Shown: in pieces, positions 17,712 to 26,857 of the stretch
Position numbering within the stretch: the stretch's first letter is position 1
Layout: each line of letters begins with the position of its first letter
NCBI RefSeq assembly: GCF_001613545.1
Contig: NZ_BDCO01000003.1
Location: forward strand, 124,001-188,000
DNA length: 64,000 nt
Direction: 5' to 3'
From: Terrimicrobium sacchariphilum
Lineage (GTDB): Bacteria; Verrucomicrobiota; Verrucomicrobiia; Chthoniobacterales; Terrimicrobiaceae
The notes under the pieces: model-generated
What the model was told of the DNA's origin: nothing
The model's database searches: none
Seen by the model: only the letters and a program-made list of their open reading frames with translations
Translations under genes and position numbers: made by a program

Positions 17712-18023
17712 TTACGCGGGCATTTTGTCCCGGTCGATGCAGATCCAATTCTCGTCTTCGTACATGTTTGAGACGGCGGAGTAATCTTCGATGATCACGT
17801 GGATGCGCTGGAGATGGTCGATGTCCACCGCGAGCGAATTATTCGCATCCGTCAGCGCGCCGGATTTATCCAGCACCGCCACCGCCGCCTGAAAGAATCC
17901 CGCCGTGCCCGAGGCAGGTAACTGCTTGGCCGCCACGATGAAATTCCGCACCGCATGCGCCGGAATGCCCGGAGCCGAGCGGAATTTGACCTGAAAAAGG
18001 ACGCCGTCGAGTTGCTGAGCCAT
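17712..18023 (-). CDS. Small protein of unknown function
   Basis: A 103-residue frame begins MAQQLDGVLFQVKF and ends WICIDRDKMPA. I do not recognise the family. It has no signal peptide, membrane segment or obvious metal motif. The composition is that of a soluble mixed alpha/beta protein, with a hydrophobic strand (IHVIIEDYS) near residues 75-83 and acidic residues near the end. The first codon is a normal ATG. It stands alone between a REPIN-like repeat and a tRNA gene, on the same strand as the tRNA. I treat it as real because the frame fills the gap and shows normal high-GC third positions, but this is not certain. Confidence 0.55.
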   Translation of the reverse strand: MAQQLDGVLFQVKFRSAPGIPAHAVRNFIVAAKQLPASGTAGFFQAAVAVLDKSGALTDANNSLAVDIDHLQRIHVIIEDYSAVSNMYEDENWICIDRDKMPA

Positions 18024-18180
18024 AAGAGAGAAACTTTCTCAAAATCCCACATCATGGGGGGAAATGCGAACAAAGACGATATCCCGGCACGGTGGGGAGC
18101 AGGTGTGAAAACTGGCGATTATTTCGTTGGTCTTGGTCGCCCGACTCCCTCGAAGGAGGAGAGTCATAAAAGGAAAAAAG

Positions 18181-18261
18181 TGCTCGGGGGGGGACTTGAA
18201 CCCCCATGCCTTGCGGCATACGCCCCTCAAACGTACGTGTCTGCCATTTCACCACCCGAGC
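18181..18261 (-). tRNA. tRNA-Leu (anticodon GAG)
   Basis: The minus strand folds as a class II tRNA. The 7-base acceptor stem is GCTCGGG (complement of 18255-18261) with CCCGAGC (18182-18188). The D arm has GTG/CAC and a GGC-containing loop. The anticodon stem TACGT/GCGTA encloses loop TTGAGGG with anticodon GAG at 18228-18226, and a long variable arm (TGCC-GCAA-GGCA) follows. The T arm is GGGGG-TTCAAGT-CCCCC, and the discriminator is A at 18181. CCA is not encoded. Six T follow on the minus strand (18179-18174), which could end transcription. Confidence 0.95.
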
Positions 18262-18360
18262 GGGAAAGGGGTGGCAATGTTGCGTTTTGGGAAACTTTTC
18301 GCAAGGTAAAAATTTCGCTTGCTGCAAAAAGTTCGGTATGAGACTTTCGCCAGTTCCTAC

Positions 18361-18368
18361 AGAGGAGG
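18361..18368 (+). promoter_or_regulatory. Strong Shine-Dalgarno site of rplU
   Basis: AGAGGAGG lies eight bases before the rplU ATG at 18376. It is one of the few clear ribosome-binding sites in the window and decides this start over an in-frame ATG at 18319. Confidence 0.8.
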
Positions 18369-18375
18369 TTATTTC

Positions 18376-18690
18376 ATGGCATACGCAGTCATTCAAACAG
18401 GTGGCAAACAATACCGCGTCGCGGAAGGTGACGTGATCGAAGTCGAGAAGCTCGATTTCGACGCGGGCGCGGAGGCGAAGTTCGAGGAAGTGCTTTTGGT
18501 TTCCAACGGCTCGAACCTCTCCATTGGCACACCGCTCGTCCAGGGCGCAGCCGTAGTCGCTGAAGTGGTCGAACAGATCAAAGACGACAAGGTCATCGCA
18601 TTCAAATACAAGCGCCGCAAAGGCTACCACCGCACCGTGGGCCATCGCCGGCAGCTTACGAAACTCAAAATCAAAACCATCACCGCTTAA
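18376..18690 (+). CDS. rplU: 50S ribosomal protein bL21
   Basis: The 104-residue product is a full-length bL21, from [15 protein letters not shown] through [16 protein letters not shown], the conserved basic segment that contacts 23S rRNA, to LKIKTI at the C-terminus. It is followed after 9 bases by rpmA, the usual bL21-bL27 pairing. The start is fixed by the MAYAVI family N-terminus and by a strong Shine-Dalgarno sequence. Confidence 0.98.
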   Translation: MAYAVIQTGGKQYRVAEGDVIEVEKLDFDAGAEAKFEEVLLVSNGSNLSIGTPLVQGAAVVAEVVEQIKDDKVIAFKYKRRKGYHRTVGHRRQLTKLKIKTITA

Positions 18691-18699
18691 TCCAGGCTT

Positions 18700-18951
18700 A
18701 TGGCCCATAAAAAAGGACAAGGCTCCGTCAAGAACGGACGCGACAGCATCAGCAAGCGTCTTGGCGTGAAGAAGTTCGGTGGTCAGGCTGTGACCGCTGG
18801 CAACATCATTCTCCGTCAGCGCGGCACGAAGTTCATCCCCGGCCGCAACGTCGGTCTCGGACGTGACTACACGATCTGGGCGCTCGTCGACGGCCGCGTT
18901 TCCTTCGACCGTGAAGGTCGTCGCGTGAACGTCGAGCCCGTCGCCGCCTAA
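18700..18951 (+). CDS. rpmA: 50S ribosomal protein bL27
   Basis: The 83-residue product is a full-length bL27. It begins [16 protein letters not shown], so it has no N-terminal extension of the kind cleaved by Prp proteases in Firmicutes. It contains [24 protein letters not shown] and the C-terminal [11 protein letters not shown]. The N-terminal tail reaches the peptidyl-transferase centre in known ribosomes. It is the second gene of the rplU-rpmA operon and is followed by an intrinsic terminator. The obgE gene that often follows is absent here. Confidence 0.98.
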   Translation: MAHKKGQGSVKNGRDSISKRLGVKKFGGQAVTAGNIILRQRGTKFIPGRNVGLGRDYTIWALVDGRVSFDREGRRVNVEPVAA

Positions 18952-18977
18952 GACGACTCAGTTACCTCACTTTAAAT

Positions 18978-19013
18978 CCCCAAAGCGGTTTCGGCCGCCT
19001 TGGGGATTTTTTT
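18978..19013 (+). terminator. Rho-independent terminator of rplU-rpmA
   Basis: An 11-base stem (CCCCAAAGCGG at 18978-18988 with CCGCCTTGGGG at 18995-19005, one mismatch) and a TTTCGG loop are followed by ATTTTTTT. It lies 27 bases after the rpmA stop. Confidence 0.93.
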
Positions 19014-19175
19014 ATTTCCGACGAAGCAGGAAATTCTAAGCGACTGGTAGAGAGGGTTTTGCGTGGTATCCTTGCTTTGCCGTGGCGCCGTGCTTAACTA
19101 AACGGCATCCTCCCGTCAAGCGAGCTGCGACTAGTAATCAAGTCCCGGCACTTACCGGGAGGAATGGGGAGAACG

Positions 19176-20393
19176 ATGAGATTTGCTCGCTGGATCATCG
19201 CAGGATTTGCCGCCGTCAGCACGACGACGCTTTTCGCCTGCCTGGATATTCAGACCTCTGGAGCCCCCGGAGAGCGGCGCTATTACATCATCGATAACGG
19301 AAGCCCCCATCGTGCCATCGGGCTTCTTTGGGACGAAAAGGCTCGTGAGAGTGAATATGGGTATTTCGCCGAGAACGACGTTGCTCCGGAGTTTTTCTGG
19401 TCGCCGGATCACGCTTATCTGGCGGTTAATGGCGGATCCGCCCATGACCGGCAGCTTTTTATTTACCGGGCGTCGAAGCGCGATATTGATGCGGTAACCA
19501 TTCAGCCAATGACAAAGAGGCAGATGGCGGCCATTGAAAAATTGCGTGGTAACATCGTTGCGGATGGCATTGAGGCGGTGGGATGGACTGCGGACCGTTC
19601 TTTGGAGTTACGCGTGTGGGCGTCCAGCCTGGATCCGCTGCATTCAGATTCCGCCCCGGTGGATCTCTCTGCCAATCTCGAGGTGGACGCCCTTCTGGCC
19701 AAGGTAACCAGCGTCTCCGAGCGCAAGCCTGAGGCAGGAGACGAGAATGGTGAAAGTCGAAGCGTTCCTATCGATGCCACTTCGCTTGAGGGAGAGTATC
19801 CCTGCTGGGGGGTGGATCCTGCCGATGGCGGAAGTTATCAGGGGACGGCCCGCATCACTGCAACTGGCAGCACGGTGACGATGGAGTGGAATCGCGGCGG
19901 CCAGATTTCCCAAGGGCGGGGGTTGCTCGTTGGAACCGCGCTGGGGGTGTCCCGCGATGGGGGCCTGGCATTGTACCAGATCATCCCTCAGGCCGAAGGA
20001 AAGATGCTCGTTGGCGTCTGGTCGTCAGAACACTCTGAGCGCGCCGGGGCGGAAACCATCCGCATCGGGTCTCCAGATCAATCTGGCTCCCGCCTTCCTG
20101 CCGCCGGGATCAATGGGAACTACGTTGGCACGTTGCAGGGCCAACCGGGTGTCAAGATCGCGGTCAGGGTGGCCGTGACGGGCGACGACTCCTTGAAATC
20201 GGTCAGGGTCACCACCGACGGTACGGTGGTTCAGGGCCGGGGTCTGCTGTTGGCGGACAGTTTTGCCACAGCCGTCTCGGGTGGCGTGGGTGTCTTCCAC
20301 GTGGAAGGTGAGGGCCGGGACCTCCGCCTCGACGGGCGTTTCATTGATAGAGCAGGCAATACGCGTCCTGCCTCGCTCGCTCGGGAGGAGTAG
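19176..20393 (+). CDS. Exported protein with a duplicated C-terminal domain, function unknown
   Basis: The 405-residue product starts with a signal peptide (RFARW, then a hydrophobic core to about residue 22, ending near LFAC; a lipoprotein cleavage is possible but the -2 Phe is atypical). The N-terminal part (about 30-170) looks like a beta-rich domain. The last half contains two related units of about 75 residues, near 195-270 and 315-385. Each has a Gly-Thr/Gly-Arg rich core with a shared QGRGLL (SQGRGLLVG and VQGRGLLLA) and a following Gly-Gly-Leu/Val-aromatic strand. I do not recognise a family. ATG 19176 is chosen because GGGGAG precedes it; ATG 19164 is in frame. A terminator follows at 20555. 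Confidence 0.8.
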   Translation: MRFARWIIAGFAAVSTTTLFACLDIQTSGAPGERRYYIIDNGSPHRAIGLLWDEKARESEYGYFAENDVAPEFFWSPDHAYLAVNGGSAHDRQLFIYRASKRDIDAVTIQPMTKRQMAAIEKLRGNIVADGIEAVGWTADRSLELRVWASSLDPLHSDSAPVDLSANLEVDALLAKVTSVSERKPEAGDENGESRSVPIDATSLEGEYPCWGVDPADGGSYQGTARITATGSTVTMEWNRGGQISQGRGLLVGTALGVSRDGGLALYQIIPQAEGKMLVGVWSSEHSERAGAETIRIGSPDQSGSRLPAAGINGNYVGTLQGQPGVKIAVRVAVTGDDSLKSVRVTTDGTVVQGRGLLLADSFATAVSGGVGVFHVEGEGRDLRLDGRFIDRAGNTRPASLAREE

Positions 20394-20554
20394 GCATTTT
20401 CTAGACCGGGTTTCCGGCGGGGCGGTGGGTTTGGTCGGAGGATCAGGTGTTACCATGGGGCGGCAAGGGGCACTGATTCCCCATTCAGGGCCTCTCCCGA
20501 TAGACGAAAATGACGGATTGGGCCACGCTACGTCCTCACTCTTCATGCACGGCA

Positions 20555-20599
20555 GCGTCTCGTCGGGATCCGGTGGATCGGACGAGACGCTTCTTTTTT
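20555..20599 (+). terminator. Rho-independent terminator
   Basis: A perfect 10-base inverted repeat (GCGTCTCGTC at 20555-20564 with GACGAGACGC at 20581-20590) is followed by TTCTTTTTT. It lies about 160 bases after the stop of the secreted protein gene and ends plus-strand transcription before the convergent histidine kinase. Confidence 0.88.
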
Positions 20600-20621
20600 A
20601 CCCCGGTGTGAAAGCGGGGAA

Positions 20622-23312
20622 TTACTTCACCCACTTCGACAGCGTCGAGGCGAGGGTCTCGTATTGCAATGGCTTGCTGAGGAAATCATCCATGCCGGCA
20701 TCGAGGCAGCGCTTTCGGTCCTCGGGCATGGCATTGGCAGTCAGGGCGATAATGCTGAGGCGGTCACCTCCGAGGATTTCGCGGCGGATGCGCCGGGTGG
20801 TGCCGCAGCCGTCGAGGTCGGGAAGCTGCATGTCCATGAGCACGGCGTCGTAGCTGGAGTGACGTACTTTCTCCAGCGCCTCGAGGCCGGTCTCCGCGAA
20901 TTCCACGTCGCAGCCGAGGCGCTTGAGTTGAAGAGCGCACAGCTTGCGGTTTACCGGGTTGTCCTCGACGACGAGGATGCGTTTGCCCGCGATGTTGGTC
21001 GCCCTGACGGGTTCGCGAATCTTGGCCGGAGGGGCGAGAACCTCGAGGGCATTGGTGCTGGCACCGCGTGGGGCAGTCAGCACGATGGTAAACTCCGAGC
21101 CGTAGCCCAACTCGCTGCGCACCTCGATGTCGCCGCCGAGGAGCTTGACGAGACGCTGCGAGATGGCGAGTCCCAAGCCGGTTCCGCCGTGGCGGCGGGT
21201 GGCCGAGCTATCGACCTGGTAGAAAAGCTTAAAGAGATTATTCAGGCCCTCCTGCGGGATGCCTGGGCCGGTGTCGCGGATGGTAAAGCGCCACTCCCAG
21301 TTCTTTTGAAAGACGCCCAGGGGCTTGGCGGTGACGGAGAGGTCGACGGAGCCTTCCTCGGTGAATTTCAGTGCATTGCCGAGGATATTCGTAAGGATCT
21401 GGCCGAGTCGCATCTGGTCCGTGTGGATGTTTTTCGGTACCGCATATTCGACGAAGTAGTCGTATTTCAGCCCGCGCTGCATGGCCTGAGCCTGCAACTG
21501 CTGATGGATGCGGCGAATAAACGGGCGAATCTCGAAGGTCGAGCTCTCAACGTGAATCTCCTTCGACTCGATCTTGGAGAGGTCGAGGATGTCATTCACG
21601 AGGGAAAGAAGGCCCTGGCCACTGGATTCCATCGTTTCGACATAGCTCTGCTGTTCGCTGTCGAGCGGAGTGTTTTTCAGCATCGAGACAAATCCGAGTA
21701 CACCGTTGAGCGGGGTGCGGATTTCATGGCTCATCACGGCAAGGAATTCACTCTTGGCCTTGTCCGCGGCCATGGCCGCTTCCTTGGCGCGGATGAGCTC
21801 CTCGGATTCTTCCTTCTCATCGGTGATGTCGATGGCTGTACCGACGGCGCGGATGGCGCGCCCTTCGTTGTCCCGGAAGATCACGGCATGCTCTCGGAGG
21901 TGGCGGACCTTGTCCTTTACCATGATACGAAACTCCTGCCGGTAGGGTTCGCCGGAGTTCAGACAGTGCAGGAACCGGGCTTCGACCGCATTGCGGTCCT
22001 CGGGATGTACGTAAAGCAGGAATTTGTCGAACGTCGGCGGCTTTTCGGCTGCGTCGGTCCGGTAGATCTCGTGCATCACTGCATTCCAGACAAAGGTGCG
22101 TTTGCGCGGATCGTAGTCCCACGTGCCAACGCTGCCTGCTTCCGTGGCGAGGAGCAGGCGTTCCTCGCTCAGGCGCAGGATTTCCTCGGCTTCAATGCGC
22201 TCGGAGATGTCGACCACCTGGGCCATGTAGTGGGAGATATTCAGGTCGCTGTCGCGCACGATCGCCACGCTCGCAAGACCCCAGACACAACTGCCATCCT
22301 TGCGAACATAGCGACGCTCGATCTGGTATTGGGAGATCTGGTGCGTCTCCATGTCGAGGAGCTTCATGGCTTCCTTTTTCAGATCCTCCTTGGGAAGGAG
22401 CTTGGCGAGGTCGAGGTCTGTCAATTCCTCCTCGGTGTAGCCCGTGAGCTGGCAAAAGGCCGCATTGGCGCGGATGATCCTGCCGTCCTTTTGAGTGAGA
22501 TACATCGCCACTGGGGAAAGCTCGTAGGTGCTGCGGAAGAGCTCCTCGTTTTCGCGCAGGCCCGCAGTGGCCAGCGCCTGACGGTAAAAAGACTGGGACC
22601 GCCAGCAGAAAGCCGCTGTGCCGGCGATTGAGGCCAGCACCGCTGCGAGAAGGATCGCAATGTCCCGCTGTTTGCGGGCGGCGGCCACCTGTGTGTCGAT
22701 GTCGGCCATATTGACATCGAGATACACAAAGTCGCGGCTTCCGGTTTCCGGATTTTGCAAGGGGATGATCACCGTGAGCCAGTGGGAGCCGGCGTGGAGA
22801 GTTGGGGTCGCTGTCGTATAGACCTGCTTGTCGGCGATCGCCTGATACTCCGGGCTGTCGGATGAGAGTGAGGGTTCCAGTGGTTTCCCGACAACGTGCT
22901 CGCGATCCGGCCCGCTGGAGGGATCGTAGGTTTTCAGGATCACATGCACCTGGCCGTTTTCCAGACGACCTGTGAAGAGATTCCCGATGCCCGGATAAAA
23001 GTCGCGAATGCGTTGCAGTCTTTCGGTTAGCGCGGTGAAAGGCTGGGATGTTGTCTGGCTGGCTTCCCGCAGCCACGAGTGTGCCCGCAGATCGATGAGC
23101 GAGGAGGCATACTGCCCTTGGGCGCGAAGCTGCTCGAGCCGCTCCGTGATCCGGGAGTCGCTCTGCCGGGCGAAGACCATGAAGGTGATTCCGCCCACCA
23201 ACAGAAACAGGACCAGGCTCCAGACAACGGAATCCCTAACGAAACTCGGGATTTGTTCGCGCAGGGAGGCCCGGGCCGCGGTTTCGCGTCGGTGCTTTAA
23301 CGCTTTATCCAT
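20622..23312 (-). CDS. Membrane hybrid sensor histidine kinase with two PAS domains and a receiver
   Basis: The 896-residue kinase has two transmembrane segments (near residues 30-50 and 198-218) that enclose an extracytoplasmic sensor domain of about 150 residues. Two PAS/PAC units follow (about 240-365, with SPVAMYLTQKDGRI, and about 380-500), then the HisKA domain with MSHEIRTPLNG near 525, the ATPase boxes (NILGNALKFT, DTGPGIP, GGTGLGLAIS) and a C-terminal receiver with VVEDN, MDMQLPDLDG and SKPLQ. There is no DNA-binding domain. The ATG at 23312 is used; a GTG two codons upstream (23318) is possible. It is a separate gene from the kinase at the window start, although the receiver plan is the same. 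Confidence 0.93.
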   Translation of the reverse strand: MDKALKHRRETAARASLREQIPSFVRDSVVWSLVLFLLVGGITFMVFARQSDSRITERLEQLRAQGQYASSLIDLRAHSWLREASQTTSQPFTALTERLQRIRDFYPGIGNLFTGRLENGQVHVILKTYDPSSGPDREHVVGKPLEPSLSSDSPEYQAIADKQVYTTATPTLHAGSHWLTVIIPLQNPETGSRDFVYLDVNMADIDTQVAAARKQRDIAILLAAVLASIAGTAAFCWRSQSFYRQALATAGLRENEELFRSTYELSPVAMYLTQKDGRIIRANAAFCQLTGYTEEELTDLDLAKLLPKEDLKKEAMKLLDMETHQISQYQIERRYVRKDGSCVWGLASVAIVRDSDLNISHYMAQVVDISERIEAEEILRLSEERLLLATEAGSVGTWDYDPRKRTFVWNAVMHEIYRTDAAEKPPTFDKFLLYVHPEDRNAVEARFLHCLNSGEPYRQEFRIMVKDKVRHLREHAVIFRDNEGRAIRAVGTAIDITDEKEESEELIRAKEAAMAADKAKSEFLAVMSHEIRTPLNGVLGFVSMLKNTPLDSEQQSYVETMESSGQGLLSLVNDILDLSKIESKEIHVESSTFEIRPFIRRIHQQLQAQAMQRGLKYDYFVEYAVPKNIHTDQMRLGQILTNILGNALKFTEEGSVDLSVTAKPLGVFQKNWEWRFTIRDTGPGIPQEGLNNLFKLFYQVDSSATRRHGGTGLGLAISQRLVKLLGGDIEVRSELGYGSEFTIVLTAPRGASTNALEVLAPPAKIREPVRATNIAGKRILVVEDNPVNRKLCALQLKRLGCDVEFAETGLEALEKVRHSSYDAVLMDMQLPDLDGCGTTRRIRREILGGDRLSIIALTANAMPEDRKRCLDAGMDDFLSKPLQYETLASTLSKWVK

Positions 23313-23388
23313 GCCCACTCTTCACTCTGCCGCTTAAAGCGACCAGTTGCAACAGTTTTTGTAACTGGTTGCATGAGGGCGAGCGGAG

Positions 23389-24285
23389 CTATTTGTGCTT
23401 CAGGGCTTTGGGATCGGTGGAATCCCTGAGGGCATCGCCGAGGAGATTCAGCGAGAGCAAGGTGAGGGCCATCATTCCTGCGGGAAATACGATGAGCCAC
23501 CATCGGATGCGGAGCGGATTGAGCGCGCCCGCGCCATCCGCAAGGAGGGAACCCCAGCTCGCCTGCGGAGACTGGACTCCGAGACCGAGGAAGCTCAGGA
23601 ATGACTCGTCAATGATGACGGCGGGAATGGTGAGCGTGAGATAAACCAGCACCACGCCGATGAGGTTGGGCAGGATGTGCCGCCACATGATGACTGGCGT
23701 CGTCTGTCCGAGAGCCACGGCGGCGGTGACAAATGCGCGGTTTTTCAGAGCCAGCGTCTGCCCCCGCACGATGCGGGCCAGGGTGAGCCACTCGATCACG
23801 CCAAGCGAAAGGACGAGGATTACGATGCGCGAGGAGCCGACGATCCAGTCCAAACCCAGCGTCTCGGCCAGGCCCTGGAGCTTGGCATTGAAGGCATTGA
23901 TGCAGACGAGGATGAAGATCAGGCGAGGCACCGAATAGAGCACGTCGACGATGCGCATCATCATGTTGTCGATGCGCCCGCCCATATATCCGGCGACGAG
24001 TCCGTAGGCTGTGCCGATGACGAGCGAAACGAGCGCCCCCGCCATGCCCACGATGAGCGAGATCTGTCCGCCTGAGAGCACGCGGTAAAACATGTCGCGC
24101 CCGAGCAGGTCGGTGCCAAAGGGATGCCGCCAGCTTGGTGAAGCAAACGACTCCGGACTGGTCATGGCGTACGACGGCGGGAGCAGCCAGGGCCCAAGGA
24201 AGGACGCCAGGGCGATCACGACCAGCACGCCAGTGGCGACGGCGGCGAGGGGCTTTTGGCGGAAAAAGCGAATCGCGTCAGCCAT
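23389..24285 (-). CDS. Oligopeptide/dipeptide-type ABC transporter permease (OppC/DppC family)
   Basis: The 298-residue inner-membrane permease starts with a membrane segment near residues 15-35. The extracytoplasmic segment has PFGTDLLGRDMFYRVLSG near 55-72, diagnostic of the OppC/DppC branch. It has four or five more membrane segments and an EAA-type loop (LALKNRAFVTAAVALGQ near 178). The C-terminus contains SFLGLGVQSPQASWG. It overlaps the end of the OppB-type gene by eight bases. No ATPase or substrate-binding protein gene lies beside it, so the substrate cannot be judged from context. Confidence 0.92.
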   Translation of the reverse strand: MADAIRFFRQKPLAAVATGVLVVIALASFLGPWLLPPSYAMTSPESFASPSWRHPFGTDLLGRDMFYRVLSGGQISLIVGMAGALVSLVIGTAYGLVAGYMGGRIDNMMMRIVDVLYSVPRLIFILVCINAFNAKLQGLAETLGLDWIVGSSRIVILVLSLGVIEWLTLARIVRGQTLALKNRAFVTAAVALGQTTPVIMWRHILPNLIGVVLVYLTLTIPAVIIDESFLSFLGLGVQSPQASWGSLLADGAGALNPLRIRWWLIVFPAGMMALTLLSLNLLGDALRDSTDPKALKHK

Positions 24286-25198
24286 CGAGACGAATCCTCC
24301 GATCCAGTAGGGAATACAGGCAGTCGACGATCAGGTTGAACGCCACGAGCAGCGCGCAATACACGATCACCACGCCGCCCAGCAGGAAGCCGTCACGGTT
24401 CAGGATCGAGTTTACGAAAAATCCCCCCGCACCCGGGATGTTGAAGATGGTTTCCACCACGATCGAGCCCGTGAGCAGATGCGCGGCGAGCGGCCCGAGG
24501 TACGAGACGACGGGCAGGATGGCCACGCGCAGGGCGTGCTTGTAGAGCACCACGTACTCGCGCAGACCCTTGGCCCGGGCGGTGCGGACAAAATCCTGCC
24601 CCAGCGTTTCGATCATGCTGCCGCGCAGGAGCCGTGCAACATAGGCGATGTAGGGAATGGCGAGCGTCACTGCTGGCAGGATCAACGCCGCCAGCGAACC
24701 CCAGCCGCCCACGGGCAGCCATTTCAGCCACAGGCCGAAGATCAGCACGAGGATCGGCCCGATGATAAAGGTCGGCAGGGAAATTCCCCCCAGCGCGATG
24801 AGCATCGCCACGGCATCCCTCCACGTGTGCTGTCCTGCAGCAGCCGTCACGCCGAGGACCACGCCGCCCGTCACCGCAATGACGAGAGCCACGCTGCCGA
24901 GAATCATGGTGGCCGGGAGTGTCTGCCCGAGGATTTCCGCCACGGTGCGGTTGCGGTATTTGAGCGAATCCCCCAGATCACCGCTCAGGAGTTTGCCGAG
25001 ATAGCTGCGGTATTGATCCCAGAGCGAGCCGTCGAGGTTGTACTTGGCCATCAACTGCTTCTCGACGGCGGGCGACAGCTTGCGCTCCGCATCGAAGGGG
25101 CTGCCGGGAGCGATGCGGATGAGCAGAAACGTGATGGTCACCACGCAGAAGAGCACCGCCACGGCGGAGACCAGTCTGCGCAGGAAAAAAGCAATCAT
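24278..25198 (-). CDS. Oligopeptide/dipeptide-type ABC transporter permease (OppB/DppB family)
   Basis: The 306-residue permease has the OppB/DppB hallmarks: an N-terminal membrane segment near residues 8-30 followed by RIAPGSPFD, LDGSLWDQYRSYLGKLLSGDLGDSLKY near 54-80, five further membrane segments, and the EAA loop with DFVRTARAKGL near 205. It is the partner of the OppC-type gene downstream, with an overlap of eight bases. It lies 84 bases after glpD on the same strand, separated by a 16-base palindrome, so co-transcription with the glycerol genes is possible but uncertain. Confidence 0.92.
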   Translation of the reverse strand: MIAFFLRRLVSAVAVLFCVVTITFLLIRIAPGSPFDAERKLSPAVEKQLMAKYNLDGSLWDQYRSYLGKLLSGDLGDSLKYRNRTVAEILGQTLPATMILGSVALVIAVTGGVVLGVTAAAGQHTWRDAVAMLIALGGISLPTFIIGPILVLIFGLWLKWLPVGGWGSLAALILPAVTLAIPYIAYVARLLRGSMIETLGQDFVRTARAKGLREYVVLYKHALRVAILPVVSYLGPLAAHLLTGSIVVETIFNIPGAGGFFVNSILNRDGFLLGGVVIVYCALLVAFNLIVDCLYSLLDRRIRLDG

Positions 25199-25263
25199 CC
25201 GCCCCTCGTGTAAAGGCCGGGACGCTTTCGCACAAGCCCAAGCGGGAGGCGGGTTTGCGGCCC

Positions 25264-25279
25264 GCTCTCCCGGGAGAGC
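25264..25279. other. Perfect 16-base palindrome between glpD and the oppB-type gene
   Basis: GCTCTCCCGGGAGAGC is fully self-complementary. It lies 3 bases beyond the glpD stop codon on the side of the oppB-type gene. No U-run follows, so it could be a weak termination or processing hairpin, or a dimeric protein-binding site. Confidence 0.45.
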
Positions 25280-25282
25280 AAA

Positions 25283-26857
25283 TCAGGCCGCCTTGGGAAG
25301 GTAATCCGCCGCCAGCTTTTGGAAGATCGCCACCTGCTCCGCAGCCCAGGCATCGTCCTTGCCGAGTTCGGCGGCGAGGAGCTTCGCCACGGCGGGCGCG
25401 GCTTCGCTGGACGCCTGCGCATCGAGCAGCAATGCTCGGGTGCGGCGGGAAAGCACGTCTTCCAGCGTGCGGGCCGACTCATTGCGAGCTGCCCAAGCGA
25501 CATTGGCGAGGATGTACGGGAGTCTTGGGTGGATCTTTTCACCCAGCGCGGGTTCGGCGGCCACGAGTTGTTCGATTTTGGTAGCGTCGGAACCGTAGAC
25601 CTCGAGGTGCATCGGGAGCGCCTCGGCGTGCGGGCTGCGCCAGCCGTGGAGGTGCAGGTTTTCCGTCACGCACGGGCGATTGTCGAAGCCGCCGATCAGC
25701 GACGCGTGGTTCAGCGTGTCCTCCGCCATCTTGCGATAGGTCGTCCATTTGCCGCCCACGATGGTGACGAGGCCGGAATCCGAGACCAGCACCTCGTGGT
25801 TGCGCGAAATGGCCTTGGTGGCCGAGCCGTCCTTGCCGGGAGGCCGCACCAGCGGGCGCTGCCCCGCGAAGACGCTCAGGATGTCGGAACGTTGGGGATC
25901 GCGGGCGAGGTAGCGAGCGGCATTGCGCAGGATGAAGCCGATTTCCTCGTCAAGCGCCTTGGGCTCCAGCTCGGGTGTCTGCATGGCCGTATCGGTCGTG
26001 CCGACGAGCACCTTGCCATGCCAGGGGATGACGAAGAGCACGCGACCGTCGTCCGTGTGCGGCACCATGATGGCCGAGTCGCCCTGGAGGAAATCTCGTT
26101 CAAAGACAAGATGCACGCCCTGGCTGGGCTGGATGGCGGGAATGGCGGCAGAGTCGTCCATCTTGCGAATGGAATCGGCAAAGATGCCGGTCGCGTTGAT
26201 CACGACCTTCGCCCGGATTTCATAGCGCGAGCGTGTTTCCTGATCCTCGCAGACGAGGCCGCTGACCATGTCCTTCTCCTTGAGGAGGCCGGTGACGCGG
26301 AAATAATTCAGCACGCATGCGCCATGATCCACTGCCGACTGGGCTAGGCTCACGGCGAGACGCGAATCATCGAACTGTCCGTCGAAATACTCGACGCCAC
26401 CGAGCAGGTGATCGGGCTCGATGTTGGGGATGCGTGACAGAGTTTCCTCGCGGGAAAGGAGCTTCGAGGGCGCGAGATTCAGCCGTCCAGCGAGGGCGTC
26501 ATAGACCTTCAGCCCGATGCCGAAGAACGGCCCTTCCCACCACTGGTAGCGGGGAACGATGAAGGACAGGTGATGAACGAGTTGCGGAGCATTGCGGTGC
26601 AGCAGGCCGCGCTCGCGCAGGGCCTCCAGCACGAGCGGGATGTCGCCCTGCTCCAGATAGCGCACGCCGCCGTGGACGAGTTTGGTGCTGCGGCTGGATG
26701 TACCCTTGGCAAAATCGTCCGCTTCCAGCAGCAGGGTACGTAGACCTCGGGTTGCTGCATCGACGGCCACGCCCAGGCCCGTCGCGCCACCGCCGACGAT
26801 GGCTACATCCCATTCGGGTTCCGCCGAGAGGCGGCTGATCAGGTGATTCCGGTTCAT
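25283..26857 (-). CDS. glpD: Aerobic glycerol-3-phosphate dehydrogenase
   Basis: FAD enzyme at the membrane that oxidises sn-glycerol 3-phosphate to dihydroxyacetone phosphate and reduces quinone. Seen: the FAD-binding GGGATGLGVAVDAATRG near residues 21-37, the GlpD signature TSSRSTKLVHGGVRYLEQG near 52-70, GTTDT near 295, and a C-terminal GlpD-type domain. The 524-residue length is normal. The ATG at 26857 overlaps the glpK stop by four bases, so glpK and glpD are translationally coupled. The in-frame codons upstream shadow glpK. Confidence 0.96.
   Translation of the reverse strand: MNRNHLISRLSAEPEWDVAIVGGGATGLGVAVDAATRGLRTLLLEADDFAKGTSSRSTKLVHGGVRYLEQGDIPLVLEALRERGLLHRNAPQLVHHLSFIVPRYQWWEGPFFGIGLKVYDALAGRLNLAPSKLLSREETLSRIPNIEPDHLLGGVEYFDGQFDDSRLAVSLAQSAVDHGACVLNYFRVTGLLKEKDMVSGLVCEDQETRSRYEIRAKVVINATGIFADSIRKMDDSAAIPAIQPSQGVHLVFERDFLQGDSAIMVPHTDDGRVLFVIPWHGKVLVGTTDTAMQTPELEPKALDEEIGFILRNAARYLARDPQRSDILSVFAGQRPLVRPPGKDGSATKAISRNHEVLVSDSGLVTIVGGKWTTYRKMAEDTLNHASLIGGFDNRPCVTENLHLHGWRSPHAEALPMHLEVYGSDATKIEQLVAAEPALGEKIHPRLPYILANVAWAARNESARTLEDVLSRRTRALLLDAQASSEAAPAVAKLLAAELGKDDAWAAEQVAIFQKLAADYLPKAA

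Noticed and set aside
18262-18375. Possible -35/-10 promoter boxes before rplU and on the other strand before tRNA-Leu
   Set aside because: Candidate hexamers have wrong spacing (12 or 21 bases), and promoter consensus for this phylum is not known well enough to assign them.
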